Shown piece after piece: positions 37,257 through 47,495 of a stretch of 64,000 nt of DNA; positions within the stretch are counted from its first letter, which is position 1, and each line of letters opens with the position of its first letter. The position numbers were made by a program, and so were the translations under genes. Under the pieces are notes generated by a model. That model worked only from the letters and a program-made list of their open reading frames with translations. It did not search any database and was not told the origin of the DNA. The stretch comes from Solibacillus sp. FSL H8-0523 (lineage in GTDB: Bacteria; Bacillota; Bacilli; Bacillales_A; Planococcaceae): assembly GCF_038051985.1 (NCBI RefSeq), contig NZ_CP150291.1:3534001-3598000 (forward strand), given 5' to 3'.

Positions 37257-38351
37257 ATGAAACTAGGAGCACGCGTATTAAAAACCGGCGTCGCGATTGT
37301 CTTTGCATTATTTTTAGCAGAGCTATTAAACGTACCATCGCCTGTGTTCGCTGCCATTGCTGCGATTTTTGCTATTCAACCTTCCATTTATCGCTCTTAT
37401 CTTACTATTATTGAACAAATTCAAGGCAATTTAATCGGCGCTACCATCGCGGTACTTTTTGGTCTTGTCTTTGGCCATCATATTGTCGCAGTCGGTATTG
37501 CAGCAATTATCGTGCTTGGGATTATGATGAAATTAAAACTAGAAAAGTCGATTTCATTAGCACTTGTAACGGTTATCGCGATTATGGAAGTACCTGGCGA
37601 TGACTTTCTAACATTTGGTTTAATTCGATTTGGTACCGTGATGCTCGGCGTCTTTGCAGCATTTATTGTAAATCTCGTTTTCTTACCACCTAAATACGAG
37701 GTGAAGTTATTCAAAAAAATCAATTCCGTACAGGATGATATTATTCGATGGGCACGACTAGCGGTGCGTCAAGCAAGTGAGCATACTTCAACAAAAATGG
37801 CGATTACGAAATTACAGTCTCGCTTAAATGAGCTAGATATAATGTATGGATTCTTTAAAGAGGAACGTAGCTATTTTAAAAATCAAAAATACGTAAAGGC
37901 TCGGAAACTTGTAGTCTATCGCCAAATGCTAACGACATCGAAGAAAAGCTTAGAACTCCTCATGCGCCTACATAAGCATGAAAACGAGCTCGGTAACTTA
38001 CCTACTCAGTTTCAAATTATTATTCAGGAGCGTTTAGATTTTCTCTTAACCTACCATGAGCAGCTCCTATTAAAATATACAGGCAAGTTAAGACCCGAGC
38101 ATTCTAAGTGGACTCGTCATGAAGAGTATTTACAAGGAAGCGAATTAATGGAACAATTTATTAAGCAAATTGTCCTCGCTCAAGAAGAAGCAACGGAGGA
38201 CGAACAGTTTTCTAGCTATCACTTACTTTATATTTTATCGCGTATTTTAGATTACGAGGAAAACTTAGAACACCTCGATACATTAATCGTTTCCTATCGC
38301 AGCTATCATAGCGATGAAAAGAATTTAGATTTAGAGTCTGAGTTTTATTAA
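37257..38351 (+). CDS. ygaE: YgaE-like aromatic acid exporter family protein
   Basis: A 364-residue membrane protein. The N-terminal ArAE_1/FUSC-like domain has about five helices (residues 5-145, including PSPVFAAIAAIFAIQPS), followed by a cytosolic helical domain (about 150-355). This is half the membrane domain of full FUSC exporters, so it would act as a dimer. It may export aromatic acids or related compounds; no substrate is known. Position after hemL/gsaB matches B. subtilis ygaE. An AAAGGAGG site precedes the ATG. Confidence 0.78.
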   Translation: MKLGARVLKTGVAIVFALFLAELLNVPSPVFAAIAAIFAIQPSIYRSYLTIIEQIQGNLIGATIAVLFGLVFGHHIVAVGIAAIIVLGIMMKLKLEKSISLALVTVIAIMEVPGDDFLTFGLIRFGTVMLGVFAAFIVNLVFLPPKYEVKLFKKINSVQDDIIRWARLAVRQASEHTSTKMAITKLQSRLNELDIMYGFFKEERSYFKNQKYVKARKLVVYRQMLTTSKKSLELLMRLHKHENELGNLPTQFQIIIQERLDFLLTYHEQLLLKYTGKLRPEHSKWTRHEEYLQGSELMEQFIKQIVLAQEEATEDEQFSSYHLLYILSRILDYEENLEHLDTLIVSYRSYHSDEKNLDLESEFY

Positions 38352-38374
38352 GAAAAGCGTTGCTCATCAGTAAA

Positions 38375-38417
38375 AAAAACGGAAGCACCGTAACTTGGTG
38401 CTTCCGTTTAATTTTTC
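38375..38417. terminator. Bidirectional terminator, ygaE / appC
   Basis: AAACGGAAGCACC, 7-nt loop, GGTGCTTCCGTTT, with A- and T-runs on either side, between convergent genes. Confidence 0.88.
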
Positions 38418-39298
38418 ATTTTTGGATCGAGTGCATCACGTAAACCGTCGCCCATTAAGTTAAAGCCGATTACTGTGAGCATAATCGCTACCCCTGGGAA
38501 AATCATGGCCCACGGTGCATTGAGTAAAAACATCCGCGCATCTGCTAGCATCTTACCCCACTCCGGTTGCGGGGCCTCTGCACCTAGACCTAAAAAGCCA
38601 AGTGCTGCCGCTTCAATAATCGCTGTCGCAATCGCTAATGTACCTTGCACGATTACCGGTGTCATGGAGTTCGGTAATATATGCTTCCACAGAATACGTG
38701 AGTTTTTCATGCCAATTGCTTTTGCTGCATGAATGTATTCCTCTTCTTTGATGGTTAGTACGCGCGAGCGAATGAGTCGTCCAAAGCTCGGAATATTAAT
38801 AATCGCAATGGCAATCAATGCATTTTGCAGTGACGGACCTAAAATTGAGACAACTGCAATCGCTAATAAAATACTCGGAAATGCTAGCATAATATCAAAA
38901 ATACGTGAAATAACCGTATCAATAAAGCGTCCATAATAACCTGCGATAATCCCCAAAAAGCTACCAACCGTGGCCGAAATCAGTACCGCTGATAAGCCAA
39001 CTGTTAAGGAAATACGCGTTCCGTGTAAAATACGTGAAAATACATCCCGCCCTAAATCATCTGTCCCAAACCAAAACTCCGAAGATGGAGGCTGCAAACG
39101 AAGACTTAAGTTTTGATCATTAATACCTTGTGGTGCAAAAAGTGGTCCAAAAATTGCAACCAGTACAAAGAACAGTACGATACCACTACCTACTAATGCT
39201 GACTTGCTCTTTTTAAAGCTGAGCCATGCTTCACGCCACGGTCCATTTACGCGATCTTGCTTTTCAATTACCTGTGGTCGTTTTGGAACGAATTCCAT
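38408..39298 (-). CDS. appC: Oligopeptide ABC transporter permease AppC
   Basis: A 296-residue permease with an N-terminal helix (about 34-54) and five further helices in the BPD_transp_1 domain (about 100-290). The coupling helix (EAA motif) is in EYIHAAKAIGMKNSRILWKH. Last gene of a D-F-A-B-C operon, the same order as B. subtilis app. Starts 16 bases after appB with AAGGAGG. Pairs with AppB to form the membrane channel. Confidence 0.9.
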   Translation of the reverse strand: MEFVPKRPQVIEKQDRVNGPWREAWLSFKKSKSALVGSGIVLFFVLVAIFGPLFAPQGINDQNLSLRLQPPSSEFWFGTDDLGRDVFSRILHGTRISLTVGLSAVLISATVGSFLGIIAGYYGRFIDTVISRIFDIMLAFPSILLAIAVVSILGPSLQNALIAIAIINIPSFGRLIRSRVLTIKEEEYIHAAKAIGMKNSRILWKHILPNSMTPVIVQGTLAIATAIIEAAALGFLGLGAEAPQPEWGKMLADARMFLLNAPWAMIFPGVAIMLTVIGFNLMGDGLRDALDPKMKN

Positions 39299-39314
39299 AT
39301 GCTGCGCCTCCTTC

Positions 39315-40319
39315 CTAGTTGTATTTAATTCGAGAATCGATGACGGTATACAAAATATCTACTATTAAATTAATCATAACGAATAAAAAGGCAACAATTA
39401 AAATACCAGACTGAATCACCGGATAATCCCGGAAACCGATTGCTTCATAAATGTAACGTCCAACCCCTGGCCAACTAAATATTGTCTCCGTTAAGATTGC
39501 ACCACCTAACAGCATCCCTGTTTGTAAACCAATCACAGTAAGTACTGGTATCAGTGCATTTTTGAGTGCATGCTTGTACACAACTTTATACATTTTTTGC
39601 CCCTTAGCACGTGCTGTTCGTACAAAATCTGAACGCATGACTTCAAGCATCGATGCGCGTGTCATACGTGCGATAATTGCTGTTGGTATCGTTGCAAGTG
39701 CAATGCCTGGTAGGAATAAATGCTTCAACACCACGACAAATTGATCAAAGCGACCTTGCATTAAGGTATCCAGTAAATAAAAGTGCGTAATCGCTGTTAC
39801 AGGATCTCGCACATTTTCACGCCCTGATGTTGGAAGCCAACCTAGGTTAATACTAAAAACCCATTGTTCCATTAAACCGAGCCAGAAAATCGGCATCGAC
39901 ACGCCGATTAACGCAATCACCATCGCTAAATAATCAAACCAAGAATTTTGGAACCACGCTGAAATAATACCTGCGTTTACCCCTAGAATGACGGCGAGAA
40001 AAATAGCAAAAAAAGCAAGTTCAAACGTAGCCGCTAAATAAGGCCAAACTTCCGTAGTAATTGGTTGGCGTGTACGCAAAGAGTCACCTAAATCGCCAGT
40101 GACTATCCCTTTTAAATACTCGAAATATTGTATATACCACGGATTATCTAATCCTAGTTTGTTACGCAGTGCTGCAATTGCTTCAGCAGTAGCTTGCTGA
40201 CCTAAAATAACTTGTGCAGGGTCTCCAGGAATTGCTCGAATAATTAAAAATACAATAAAGGTCATCCCGAGTAATACCGGTATTAAATGTAAGAGACGTT
40301 TGCCAATGTAGTGAAGCAT
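39315..40319 (-). CDS. appB: Oligopeptide ABC transporter permease AppB
   Basis: A 334-residue permease with six membrane helices, the first at about 10-30 (LLHLIPVLLGMTFIVFLI). The coupling EAA motif is in DFVRTARAKGQKMYKVVYKH. ATG 40319 follows AAAGGGG. It is separated from appA by 99 bases that include a hairpin-T structure, so it is probably expressed at a lower level than the binding protein. Confidence 0.9.
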   Translation of the reverse strand: MLHYIGKRLLHLIPVLLGMTFIVFLIIRAIPGDPAQVILGQQATAEAIAALRNKLGLDNPWYIQYFEYLKGIVTGDLGDSLRTRQPITTEVWPYLAATFELAFFAIFLAVILGVNAGIISAWFQNSWFDYLAMVIALIGVSMPIFWLGLMEQWVFSINLGWLPTSGRENVRDPVTAITHFYLLDTLMQGRFDQFVVVLKHLFLPGIALATIPTAIIARMTRASMLEVMRSDFVRTARAKGQKMYKVVYKHALKNALIPVLTVIGLQTGMLLGGAILTETIFSWPGVGRYIYEAIGFRDYPVIQSGILIVAFLFVMINLIVDILYTVIDSRIKYN

Positions 40320-40381
40320 ACTCTTCACCCCTTTTGTTGAAATCATAAGTATTATTAGTTAAGTAATAGTCGTAACAAGAT

Positions 40382-40409
40382 AAAAAGGAGAGGCAAGTTA
40401 CCTCCCCTT
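40382..40409 (-). terminator. Partial terminator between appA and appB
   Basis: Minus strand AAGGGGAGG, 7-nt loop, CCTCTCCTT (one G-U pair) and TTTTT, starting 9 bases past the appA stop inside the operon. It likely sets the ratio of binding protein to permease. Confidence 0.7.
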
Positions 40410-40418
40410 CTTCTTTAA

Positions 40419-42062
40419 CTATTCAATTGAAACATTGTCTAATTTATCTGAGCCTGTTGGATGGGGTTGGAACCCTTTCACACCAGCTTTTGCTGCCAAT
40501 AACGGTGTCGAGTGCGCTAAAGGAACCCACGGCGCATCTTCGTGAATAATTTCTTGTGCTTTTTTGTATAGATCAATACGTACATTTTCATCTGTTTCTG
40601 ATTGTGCTTTGATTAATAAATCATGCACTTCATCATTTGAATAGTATGAATAGTTATTTGAACCGATGTTGTCTTTATCTAATAGCGTATAAATAAAGTT
40701 ATCAGCATCCCCGTTGTCACCTGTCCAACCAAGCATGAATGCATCTGCTTCACCATTTTTTGCTTTGTCTAAATATGTTGCCCATTCAAACGAAACAATT
40801 TTAGATTTCATCCCTACATCTTCTAAGTTCTTCTGAATAACTTCAGCCACTTTTGCTCCGTCCGGCATGTAAGGACGAGGAACTGGCATTGCCCATAGCT
40901 CAATTTCCTTGCCGTCATAACCAGCTTCGGCTAATAATGATTTTGCCTTTTCTGGATCATATGGATATGGCTCAATGGCTTCGTTGTAACCACTAATTGA
41001 CGGTGGCATTGGGTTTGCTGCTACTTGTGCACGTCCTTCAAAGAACGCATCTACAATCGCTTGCTTATCGATTGCATAGTTTACCGCTTGACGTACTAAT
41101 TTGTTGTCAAATGGTGCACGTGTACTTGTTAAGCCTAGGTAACCAATATTCATTGAAGGACGCTCGATTAATTGTAGTTCAGCATTTCCTTCTACTGTTT
41201 TACCGTCAGATGGATTAACCCCATCCGCTAAATCGATATCACCTGCTGTTAACGCATTTAAGCGGGCTGAGTTATCCGGAATTGAACGGAAAATAACTTT
41301 ATCTAATTTCGGTAACCCTTGTTGCCAGTAGTCTGGATTTTTCTCAATTGTAATAGAATCGTTACGTTTCCAATCTGTAAACTTGAATGGCCCTGTCCCT
41401 ACTGGATTGTCACCAAATTTATCGCCTGCTGCTTCAAATGCTGTAGGTGAAGCGATACCAAACGGACTCATTGCTAAGTTCTTTAAGAAAGGTGCTTGTG
41501 GGCGAGACAGTGTGAAGATTACTGTATAGTCACCATCAGCCTTTACATCTGTAATAATATCTGCACCCTCTGCTTTAAACATCGAGTTGAAGTAGTAGAA
41601 ATCGTCCTCTGTTCCACCCTTCCAGCGGTTCACGTTTTTAATGACTGCATCGGCATTAAAGTCTGTACCGTCGTGGAATTTTACCCCTTCTTGCAATGTA
41701 AATGTGTACGTTAAGCCATCATCGGAAACAACCCACTCTTTCGCTAAACCAGGGTGAATCGTTGTATCTTTCTCACCAAAGTTCAATAATGTTTCAAATA
41801 AGTTTTGTGTAACCTTAAATGATTCACCATCTGTCACAATACCTGGATCTAGTGATACAGAATCTGCACCGCGACCGAATACTAACACTTGAGGTGTTGA
41901 AGATGTCGTGTCATCTGTAGTCTTGTTATCCGTTTCTGTACCTGAATCCGTATTACCTGAGTCCGGTGTTGATGAATCTGAGTCATCCGTATTACATGCT
42001 GCTAAAAATACGGTCATGGTTAAAAGTAAAATTAACGCAAGTAAATATTTTTTTCCTTTCAT
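40419..42062 (-). CDS. appA: Oligopeptide-binding lipoprotein AppA
   Basis: A 547-residue family 5 solute-binding protein. The lipoprotein signal ends in LAAC with lipidated C23. A Ser/Thr/Asp-rich linker (24-58) leads to the binding domain. That domain has the SBP_bac_5 signature region around the VKFHDGTDFNADAV segment. It captures oligopeptides outside the cell and delivers them to AppBC. ATG 42062 starts right before the signal peptide; a GGGGG site lies 11 bases upstream, slightly far. A TTG one codon earlier is an alternative. Confidence 0.9.
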   Translation of the reverse strand: MKGKKYLLALILLLTMTVFLAACNTDDSDSSTPDSGNTDSGTETDNKTTDDTTSSTPQVLVFGRGADSVSLDPGIVTDGESFKVTQNLFETLLNFGEKDTTIHPGLAKEWVVSDDGLTYTFTLQEGVKFHDGTDFNADAVIKNVNRWKGGTEDDFYYFNSMFKAEGADIITDVKADGDYTVIFTLSRPQAPFLKNLAMSPFGIASPTAFEAAGDKFGDNPVGTGPFKFTDWKRNDSITIEKNPDYWQQGLPKLDKVIFRSIPDNSARLNALTAGDIDLADGVNPSDGKTVEGNAELQLIERPSMNIGYLGLTSTRAPFDNKLVRQAVNYAIDKQAIVDAFFEGRAQVAANPMPPSISGYNEAIEPYPYDPEKAKSLLAEAGYDGKEIELWAMPVPRPYMPDGAKVAEVIQKNLEDVGMKSKIVSFEWATYLDKAKNGEADAFMLGWTGDNGDADNFIYTLLDKDNIGSNNYSYYSNDEVHDLLIKAQSETDENVRIDLYKKAQEIIHEDAPWVPLAHSTPLLAAKAGVKGFQPHPTGSDKLDNVSIE

Positions 42063-42099
42063 CAATAAAATACCCCCTATATGTGTTTGTTTGTTTATA

Positions 42100-43077
42100 T
42101 CATTGCTGCTGATCATATAAATGACAGGCAACAGAATGACCCGACCTTACTTGCTGTAATTTTGGCACCGCGACTTTACAATGCTCCATCGCTTTTGGAC
42201 AACGAGTATGGAACGTACAACCAGAAGGAGGTTTGGACGGACTCGGTATATCCCCTGTTAAAATCAGTTGCTCCCGTTCAAATTGTGGATCAGGTACCGG
42301 AACAGCTGATAACAGCGCTTGGGTATACGGATGAAGTGGTTCGCTGTACAGCAGCTCACTATCTGCAAGCTCAACCATTTTCCCTAAATACATGACACCG
42401 ACACGGTCGCTAATATGGCGCACAACCCCTAAATCATGGGCGATGAAAATATACGTAAGTTGTAAATCATCTTGTAACTTTTGCATTAAATTTAATACTT
42501 GAGCTTGAATCGATACATCTAATGCGGATACCGGTTCGTCAGCGATAATCAGCTTCGGGTTTGTCATAAGCGCTCTTGCAATACCAATACGCTGCCGCTG
42601 CCCTCCACTAAATTGGTGTGGATATCGCTTAGCATAATGAGCGCTTAAACCAACAATCTCTAAATACTCGTGTACTTTCTTTTTACGTTCCTGTGAATTC
42701 CCCATACCATGAACAATTAGCGGTTCTTCTAATATTTTTTCAATGGTATGCCTCGGATTAAGTGAGGCGTATGGATCTTGGAAAACCATTTGAATCTCTC
42801 GCCTTGCTTTACGCATTGCCTCAGCATTTAACGTTGTCAGTTCTACATCATCAAAGGTAATCGAGCCCGCAGTAGGCTCATGTAGGCGCATAATTGCGCG
42901 ACCTGTTGTCGATTTCCCACATCCTGATTCACCTACAATTCCTAGCGTTTCCCCTTCGAATAATTCGAATGAAACATCATCAACTGCTTTAACATCTCCT
43001 ATGTGGCGCGAGAACATCCCATGACGAATCGGGAAATATTTTTTTAAATTTTCAACCTTCAGCAGCACTTTCGCCAT
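42100..43077 (-). CDS. appF: Oligopeptide ABC transporter ATPase AppF
   Basis: A 325-residue ATPase. Walker A is [11 protein letters not shown], signature FSGGQRQRIGIARAL, Walker B LIIADEPVSALD, with the H-loop in FIAHDLGVV. The C-terminal oligo_HPY region has the cysteine-rich stretch CTFHTRCPKAMEHC, which in some family members binds an Fe-S cluster. Its ATG overlaps the 3' end of appD by 26 bases, with a good AAGGGGG site inside appD. This suggests coupled translation. Confidence 0.9.
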   Translation of the reverse strand: MAKVLLKVENLKKYFPIRHGMFSRHIGDVKAVDDVSFELFEGETLGIVGESGCGKSTTGRAIMRLHEPTAGSITFDDVELTTLNAEAMRKARREIQMVFQDPYASLNPRHTIEKILEEPLIVHGMGNSQERKKKVHEYLEIVGLSAHYAKRYPHQFSGGQRQRIGIARALMTNPKLIIADEPVSALDVSIQAQVLNLMQKLQDDLQLTYIFIAHDLGVVRHISDRVGVMYLGKMVELADSELLYSEPLHPYTQALLSAVPVPDPQFEREQLILTGDIPSPSKPPSGCTFHTRCPKAMEHCKVAVPKLQQVRSGHSVACHLYDQQQ

Positions 43078-44068
43078 GTAATACGCCCCCTTTTTCCTCT
43101 AATAAAAAGCATCTTGCTTTATGAACCGTCGATGCTTCATAGAGCATTGGATTTTCTTGTGTACAGCGGTCAAAGGCATATTCGCAGCGCGCTGCAAATC
43201 GGCAGCCTGTTGTGATCGAACCAGGCTTTGGTACGTTTCCTGGAATTGAATACAGTGAATCCTTTTTATAGCGCATGTCTGGAACCGATTGAATGAGTCC
43301 TTTTGTATAGGGATGCTGTGGGTTCTTGAAAACCTCATTAACCGGTGCTTCCTCTACAATTTGCCCTGCATACATAACAATGACGCGTGAGCAGGTTTCT
43401 GCTACAACACCTAAATCATGTGTAATCAGCAATACCGCCGTATGCAATCGTTCATTTAAATCGCGCATTAATTTTAAAATTTGCGCTTGAATCGTTACAT
43501 CGAGCGCCGTTGTTGGCTCATCTGCAATAAGTACTTTCGGATTACAAACAAGTGCCATCGCAATCATCACACGCTGGCGCATGCCTCCAGATAATTGATG
43601 CGGATATTCTTTAATTAACTGTTCTGGTCGAGGTAGCCCAACAAGCTTCATCATTTCAATTGCCCGGACCGTTGCCTGTTTTTTAGACCATTTTGTATTA
43701 TGGATTAAAATAGCTTCCACAAGCTGATTGCCAATCGTAAATAAAGGATTCAGTGACGTCATTGGCTCTTGAAAAATCATCGCCATGTCATTGCCCCGAA
43801 TTTTGCGCATTTCTTTATCACTGTATTTCGAAATATCTTTTCCATTTAATAAAATTTCACCATGTGTAATTTTTCCTGGTGGACTTGGTACGAGCCCCAT
43901 AATCGATAATGATGTAACACTTTTACCACAGCCGGATTCACCTACAATCGCAAGTACTTCTCCTTCATGAATAGAAAAGCTAATAAAATCCACCGCAGCT
44001 ACATTTCCACTATCCGTAAAAAAGGTTGTTTCAAGCTCCTTTACTTCCAATATAGGCTTTCGTTTCAT
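43052..44068 (-). CDS. appD: Oligopeptide ABC transporter ATPase AppD
   Basis: A 338-residue ATPase and first gene of the operon. Walker A is [11 protein letters not shown], signature [15 protein letters not shown], Walker [12 protein letters not shown] and H-loop LITHDLGVV. The C-terminal oligo_HPY part has [23 protein letters not shown] precedes the ATG. Upstream lies the second full copy of the 122-bp repeat, so the promoter must lie between 44069 and about 44210 or run across the repeat. Confidence 0.9.
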   Translation of the reverse strand: MKRKPILEVKELETTFFTDSGNVAAVDFISFSIHEGEVLAIVGESGCGKSVTSLSIMGLVPSPPGKITHGEILLNGKDISKYSDKEMRKIRGNDMAMIFQEPMTSLNPLFTIGNQLVEAILIHNTKWSKKQATVRAIEMMKLVGLPRPEQLIKEYPHQLSGGMRQRVMIAMALVCNPKVLIADEPTTALDVTIQAQILKLMRDLNERLHTAVLLITHDLGVVAETCSRVIVMYAGQIVEEAPVNEVFKNPQHPYTKGLIQSVPDMRYKKDSLYSIPGNVPKPGSITTGCRFAARCEYAFDRCTQENPMLYEASTVHKARCFLLEEKGGVLHGESAAEG

Positions 44069-44210
44069 GTGACCACCTCGCTTCTACAATAATCAAATTC
44101 ATTTATGATGCATGCTATTATTACAACTATTAAATTTCGATATCATTGTTATATATGCTCATTTTCTATCCATTAAGTACATATTTCGCATGAAACTATT
44201 TATTATTTAG

Positions 44211-44332
44211 AAAAGCGCTAAAGTGCCCTTTAAGCCCCGGCAGGCATTGGAGGGGCCGACTAGAAAGTAAGGGCTTCATCACTTTCGACGGCGGGACCGA
44301 AATGGCCGAGGGGCTGGCGCTTTATCCTAGAC
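44211..44332 (+). repeat. 122-bp structured repeat, copy 2
   Basis: Exactly 122 bp, about 80 percent identical to copy 1 by eye, in the same orientation on the plus strand. AGCCCC/GGGGCT and the GAAAGT/ACTTTC hairpin are kept. The inner stem has changed on both arms: GGCATT with AATGGCC here, where copy 1 has AGCTTT with AAAGCT. Confidence 0.8.
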
Positions 44333-44375
44333 ACACTAAAAGGGTAAAATTTTATACTTACTTATTCTTTAAACA

Positions 44376-44420
44376 AAAAAACTACCTTTCACCAATTTCT
44401 TTGGTAAAAGGTAGTTTCTT
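44376..44420 (-). terminator. Terminator of ygaD
   Basis: AAACTACCTTTCACCA pairs with TGGTAAAAGGTAGTTT (one mismatch); A/T-runs on both flanks. It lies just past the ygaD stop. Confidence 0.8.
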
Positions 44421-44427
44421 TATTTCA

Positions 44428-46173
44428 TTAATCTAGTTTTTGAATTTGGAATAAATTATAGTAGGCACCTTGCTTATTCATTAACTCATCGTGTGTACCT
44501 GCTTCAGATACTTCACCATGTTCGATAACGATAATTTTATCAGCATGTGTAATCGTTGATAAGCGGTGGGCGATGACAATCGTTGTACGCTCATTTGCTA
44601 AACGATCCAGCGATTCTTGAATTAACGCTTCACTTTCTAAATCAAGTGCTGACGTTGCTTCATCTAATACTAAGATGGCTGGGTCTTTCAAGAACACACG
44701 CGCAATCGCCACACGTTGCTTTTGACCACCTGATAATTTCACGCCGCGCTCGCCGACTTTTGTATCATACCCTTGTGGTAAATTTAAGATGAAGTCATGT
44801 GCGTTCGCAGCTTTGGCAGCAGCAATTATCTCTTCATCTGTTGCATTTGGATTCCCCATTAAAATATTTTGCTTCACAGAATCACTAAACAAAATATTAT
44901 CCTGTAAGACAATGCCGATTTGTGCCCGTAATGAGGCAAGTGTCACATCTTTTACGTCAATATCATCAATTCTTACCGCGCCCGCTGTTGCATCATAAAA
45001 GCGTGGAATTAAACTAACAATCGTTGACTTTCCGCCACCACTCATCCCGACAAAGGCAATGGTTTGTCCCGGTTCAATCGTGAAATCGACGTTATTTAAA
45101 ATCATATTGCCGTCTTTTTCATATTCGAATGATACCTGATCAAATTGTAATTTGCCTTTTGCTGTTGGTAAGTTAATGGCATGTTCTTTATCCTGTACAT
45201 CATACTTTTCATCCATTAACTCAAACATACGATCCATCGATGCGATTGATTGCGTTAATGTTGTCGATGAGCTGACTAAACGACGTAATGGGCCATATAG
45301 GCGTTCGATATATGCATAAAACGCGACCATTACTCCGATTGTGAGGCCCTCATTTAAATAAAGATAACCCGCATAACCAACGACGATTAGCGGTGCCATC
45401 TCAGTAATCGTATTGACGACCGCAAATGATTTGGCGTTCCAGCGTGAGTGCGCTAGTGCTTTATCTAAAAACTCACCGTTTGTTTCATCAAAGATTTTTT
45501 GTTCATGCTTTTCAAGTGTAAAGCTTTTAATAATACTCATGCCGGCTACGCGTTCATGTAAATAACTTTGTACTCCTGCAAGCGCCTGTGAACGGTCTTT
45601 TGTTAAACTACGCAGCTTACCGAAGAAGTACTTCACACTAATTGCGTAAAATGGTAGGACAATGAGCGATACAATCGTTAACTTCACATCCATTTTCAGC
45701 ATAATCCCTATAACAATGAGGATCGTTACTAAATCTAACCATAAATTCATTAGCCCGGTCATGACGAAGTTTTTCGTTTGTTCTACGTCATTGATGACAC
45801 GCGAAATGACCTCACCTGCGCGCGTATTGGCATAATATTTTAAGCTCAGTTTTTGTAAATGACCGTACAATTCTTTACGAATATCAAAAAGAATATTGTT
45901 ACTTAAATTTTGCGCAAAGTATTGGCGATAATACTCGATTGGTGGGCGTACAACGAAAAATAGTACGAGTGCTGCACCAATCCATGTAAATAATTGCTTC
46001 GTTTTTTCATCTGTAGAAAGCGTGTCATTTAGTAACACATCATCTAAAATCACTTGCAATAGCCACGGTAAAAACAGTGGTATGGCAAACTTAATAATCC
46101 CGATAACAATCGTTAAAAATAATAAAAATTTATATGGCTTTACAAAGCGCATATAGCGTTTAATGCTGTCCAA
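44428..46173 (-). CDS. ygaD: ABC exporter YgaD (multidrug/lipid type)
   Basis: A 581-residue half-transporter. Six membrane helices (about 18-310) are fused to a nucleotide-binding domain (about 340-575). Walker A is GMSGGGKST, signature LSGGQKQR, Walker [13 protein letters not shown] and the H-loop IVIAHRLST. It would work as a homodimer. MsbA/BmrA-like exporters have this layout, but the substrate is unknown. Position between ygaE and ntdP fits B. subtilis ygaD. Monocistronic. Confidence 0.88.
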   Translation of the reverse strand: MDSIKRYMRFVKPYKFLLFLTIVIGIIKFAIPLFLPWLLQVILDDVLLNDTLSTDEKTKQLFTWIGAALVLFFVVRPPIEYYRQYFAQNLSNNILFDIRKELYGHLQKLSLKYYANTRAGEVISRVINDVEQTKNFVMTGLMNLWLDLVTILIVIGIMLKMDVKLTIVSLIVLPFYAISVKYFFGKLRSLTKDRSQALAGVQSYLHERVAGMSIIKSFTLEKHEQKIFDETNGEFLDKALAHSRWNAKSFAVVNTITEMAPLIVVGYAGYLYLNEGLTIGVMVAFYAYIERLYGPLRRLVSSSTTLTQSIASMDRMFELMDEKYDVQDKEHAINLPTAKGKLQFDQVSFEYEKDGNMILNNVDFTIEPGQTIAFVGMSGGGKSTIVSLIPRFYDATAGAVRIDDIDVKDVTLASLRAQIGIVLQDNILFSDSVKQNILMGNPNATDEEIIAAAKAANAHDFILNLPQGYDTKVGERGVKLSGGQKQRVAIARVFLKDPAILVLDEATSALDLESEALIQESLDRLANERTTIVIAHRLSTITHADKIIVIEHGEVSEAGTHDELMNKQGAYYNLFQIQKLD

Positions 46174-46745
46174 TGCAAAAACATCTCCCCTCAGAAAAAT
46201 TTTGCAACAGGAACCATCATATCATAATTTTCCATCTTTTTATGCATGAGATGCTTATACTGGTTAACTCTTTTGTGCTACACTCCGGGGAAAATGCGTT
46301 GAATTAAGTTCATTTTAAGCTCATGTTCGTTGTACTGCGTTCCGAGGCACGCTTTTCTGAGGGCGTGGCTCCAACTAACTTTCGATGCCTCTTAGGCGGC
46401 ATCTCGCTTCGCGGCACTCTACTTTGGTATAAAAGGCTTTTCTTTAAAAATAATGCGGATCCTTTTAAATCAACACTACCGATAAGCATCACCGAGTATT
46501 TCTACTCTCTACCGCCTCGCGTTAGCGCAAGCGGCTTAATTTTACGTTCTTCAACTTCATAACGAGCACAACAATTTGCGATTGGCGTGCCTTGCAAACG
46601 GCAATAAAGGCAGTGATAAAGACATGTATCACATGGCTTTAGCGCTGTCTTGCCGTAGCACGCCAATCAAGAAAGCAAAACTTTATACGAAAAATCCCAA
46701 AATTTAATTAAAGAGCACAAAAAAAGCCAAAGCAAACAGGATTGT
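46174..46745. other. Gene-free stretch with composite repeat A
   Basis: The 572 bp between ntdP and ygaD contain the composite repeat (46322-46668). The remainder (46174-46321 and 46669-46745) is plain AT-rich sequence without a recognisable gene. Confidence 0.65.
46322..46668 (+). repeat. Composite repeat A (inverted relative to copy at 62158)
   Basis: Three parts. 46322-46427 is, on the minus strand, a degenerate copy of the GC-rich element AGAGTGGCGCGGAGCGAAGG seen at 62473. 46513-46535 is the near-palindrome GCCTCGCGTTAGCGCAAGCG. 46580-46668 is an 89-bp unit with 11-bp terminal inverted repeats (GATTGGCGTGC and GCACGCCAATC). The same parts occur in opposite orientation at 62158-62618. 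It looks like a non-autonomous mobile element (MITE-like). No transposase is present. Confidence 0.75.
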
Positions 46746-47309
46746 TTACTCAGACTCTTCGATACTTTTATTCGCTTGAATTTCGCTTAGGAGCTCATAG
46801 CGGCTTGTCCAGGATTGAATGAAATCTGGTGCGAATGGACCGCGACGTTGTTCAATCCAACTAAGCAACGTTTTGACATTACGCTTTAAAATTTTATCAA
46901 TCACTTCCGGGTAATCCATTTCCAATTTGTGCTGTTCGTATTCATCTTCATCTAATAACGCATAGGTCATATCAGGGAAAACTTTTACATCTAAATCATA
47001 GTCAATGTATTTTAAGCATTGATTATCAAACACAAATGGGGAACTAATGTTGCAGTAATAATAAACGCCATCTTCACGCAACATACAAATAATATTAAAC
47101 CAATGCTCCGCATGAAAGTAACAAATCGATGGCTCTCGCGTTAACCAAGTACGACCATCGGATTCCGTCACAAGTGTTTTTTCATTCGCACCAATAATAA
47201 TATTTTTCGTCGCTTTTAACACCATCGTTTCTTGCCAGACACGGTGGATATTACCATTGTGCTTATAACTATGTATTTGGATTGTATCTCCTTCAAACGG
47301 TAATGCCAT
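46746..47309 (-). CDS. ntdP: Nucleoside tri-/diphosphatase NtdP (YgaC, DUF402)
   Basis: A 187-residue DUF402 protein that is strikingly similar to B. subtilis YgaC ([45 protein letters not shown]). The family includes nucleoside tri- and diphosphatases with metal-binding acidic residues in [14 protein letters not shown] 47309 has AAGGTGG 8 bases before it; the frame extends four codons more. Position between sspE and ygaD matches B. subtilis. Confidence 0.9.
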   Translation of the reverse strand: MALPFEGDTIQIHSYKHNGNIHRVWQETMVLKATKNIIIGANEKTLVTESDGRTWLTREPSICYFHAEHWFNIICMLREDGVYYYCNISSPFVFDNQCLKYIDYDLDVKVFPDMTYALLDEDEYEQHKLEMDYPEVIDKILKRNVKTLLSWIEQRRGPFAPDFIQSWTSRYELLSEIQANKSIEESE

Positions 47310-47460
47310 TGTAAAGCCCACCTTTTCGTCTTAGCTAAAAATTCTAGCAGTCTTTATTGTATTATAGCAATGCTTTGGCAAAACTTGTAGTTCCAATACT
47401 ATAATTTTCAATTTTATGTGAAAAAAGCGTCTTTTCCTTTTCGATTGATTATTTATATAG

Positions 47461-47489
47461 AAAAAGTGTGCCAACTAGTTGGCACACTC
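47461..47489 (-). terminator. Terminator of sspE
   Basis: A 10-bp perfect stem AGTGTGCCAA/TTGGCACACT with loop CTAG, followed on the minus strand by TTTTTC. Confidence 0.88.
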
Positions 47490-47495
47490 CTTCAG

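Larger units (their letters stand above)
44069..44427. other. Gene-free stretch upstream of appD
   Basis: The 359 bp hold AT-rich sequence (44069-44210), the 122-bp repeat copy 2 (44211-44332) and the ygaD terminator (44376-44420). No gene is seen. Confidence 0.6.

Noticed and set aside
46323-46562. A 79-codon plus-strand frame in the 46.3 kb gap.
   Set aside because: It falls within the composite repeat and its translation has no relatives that I recognise; repeat DNA explains it.
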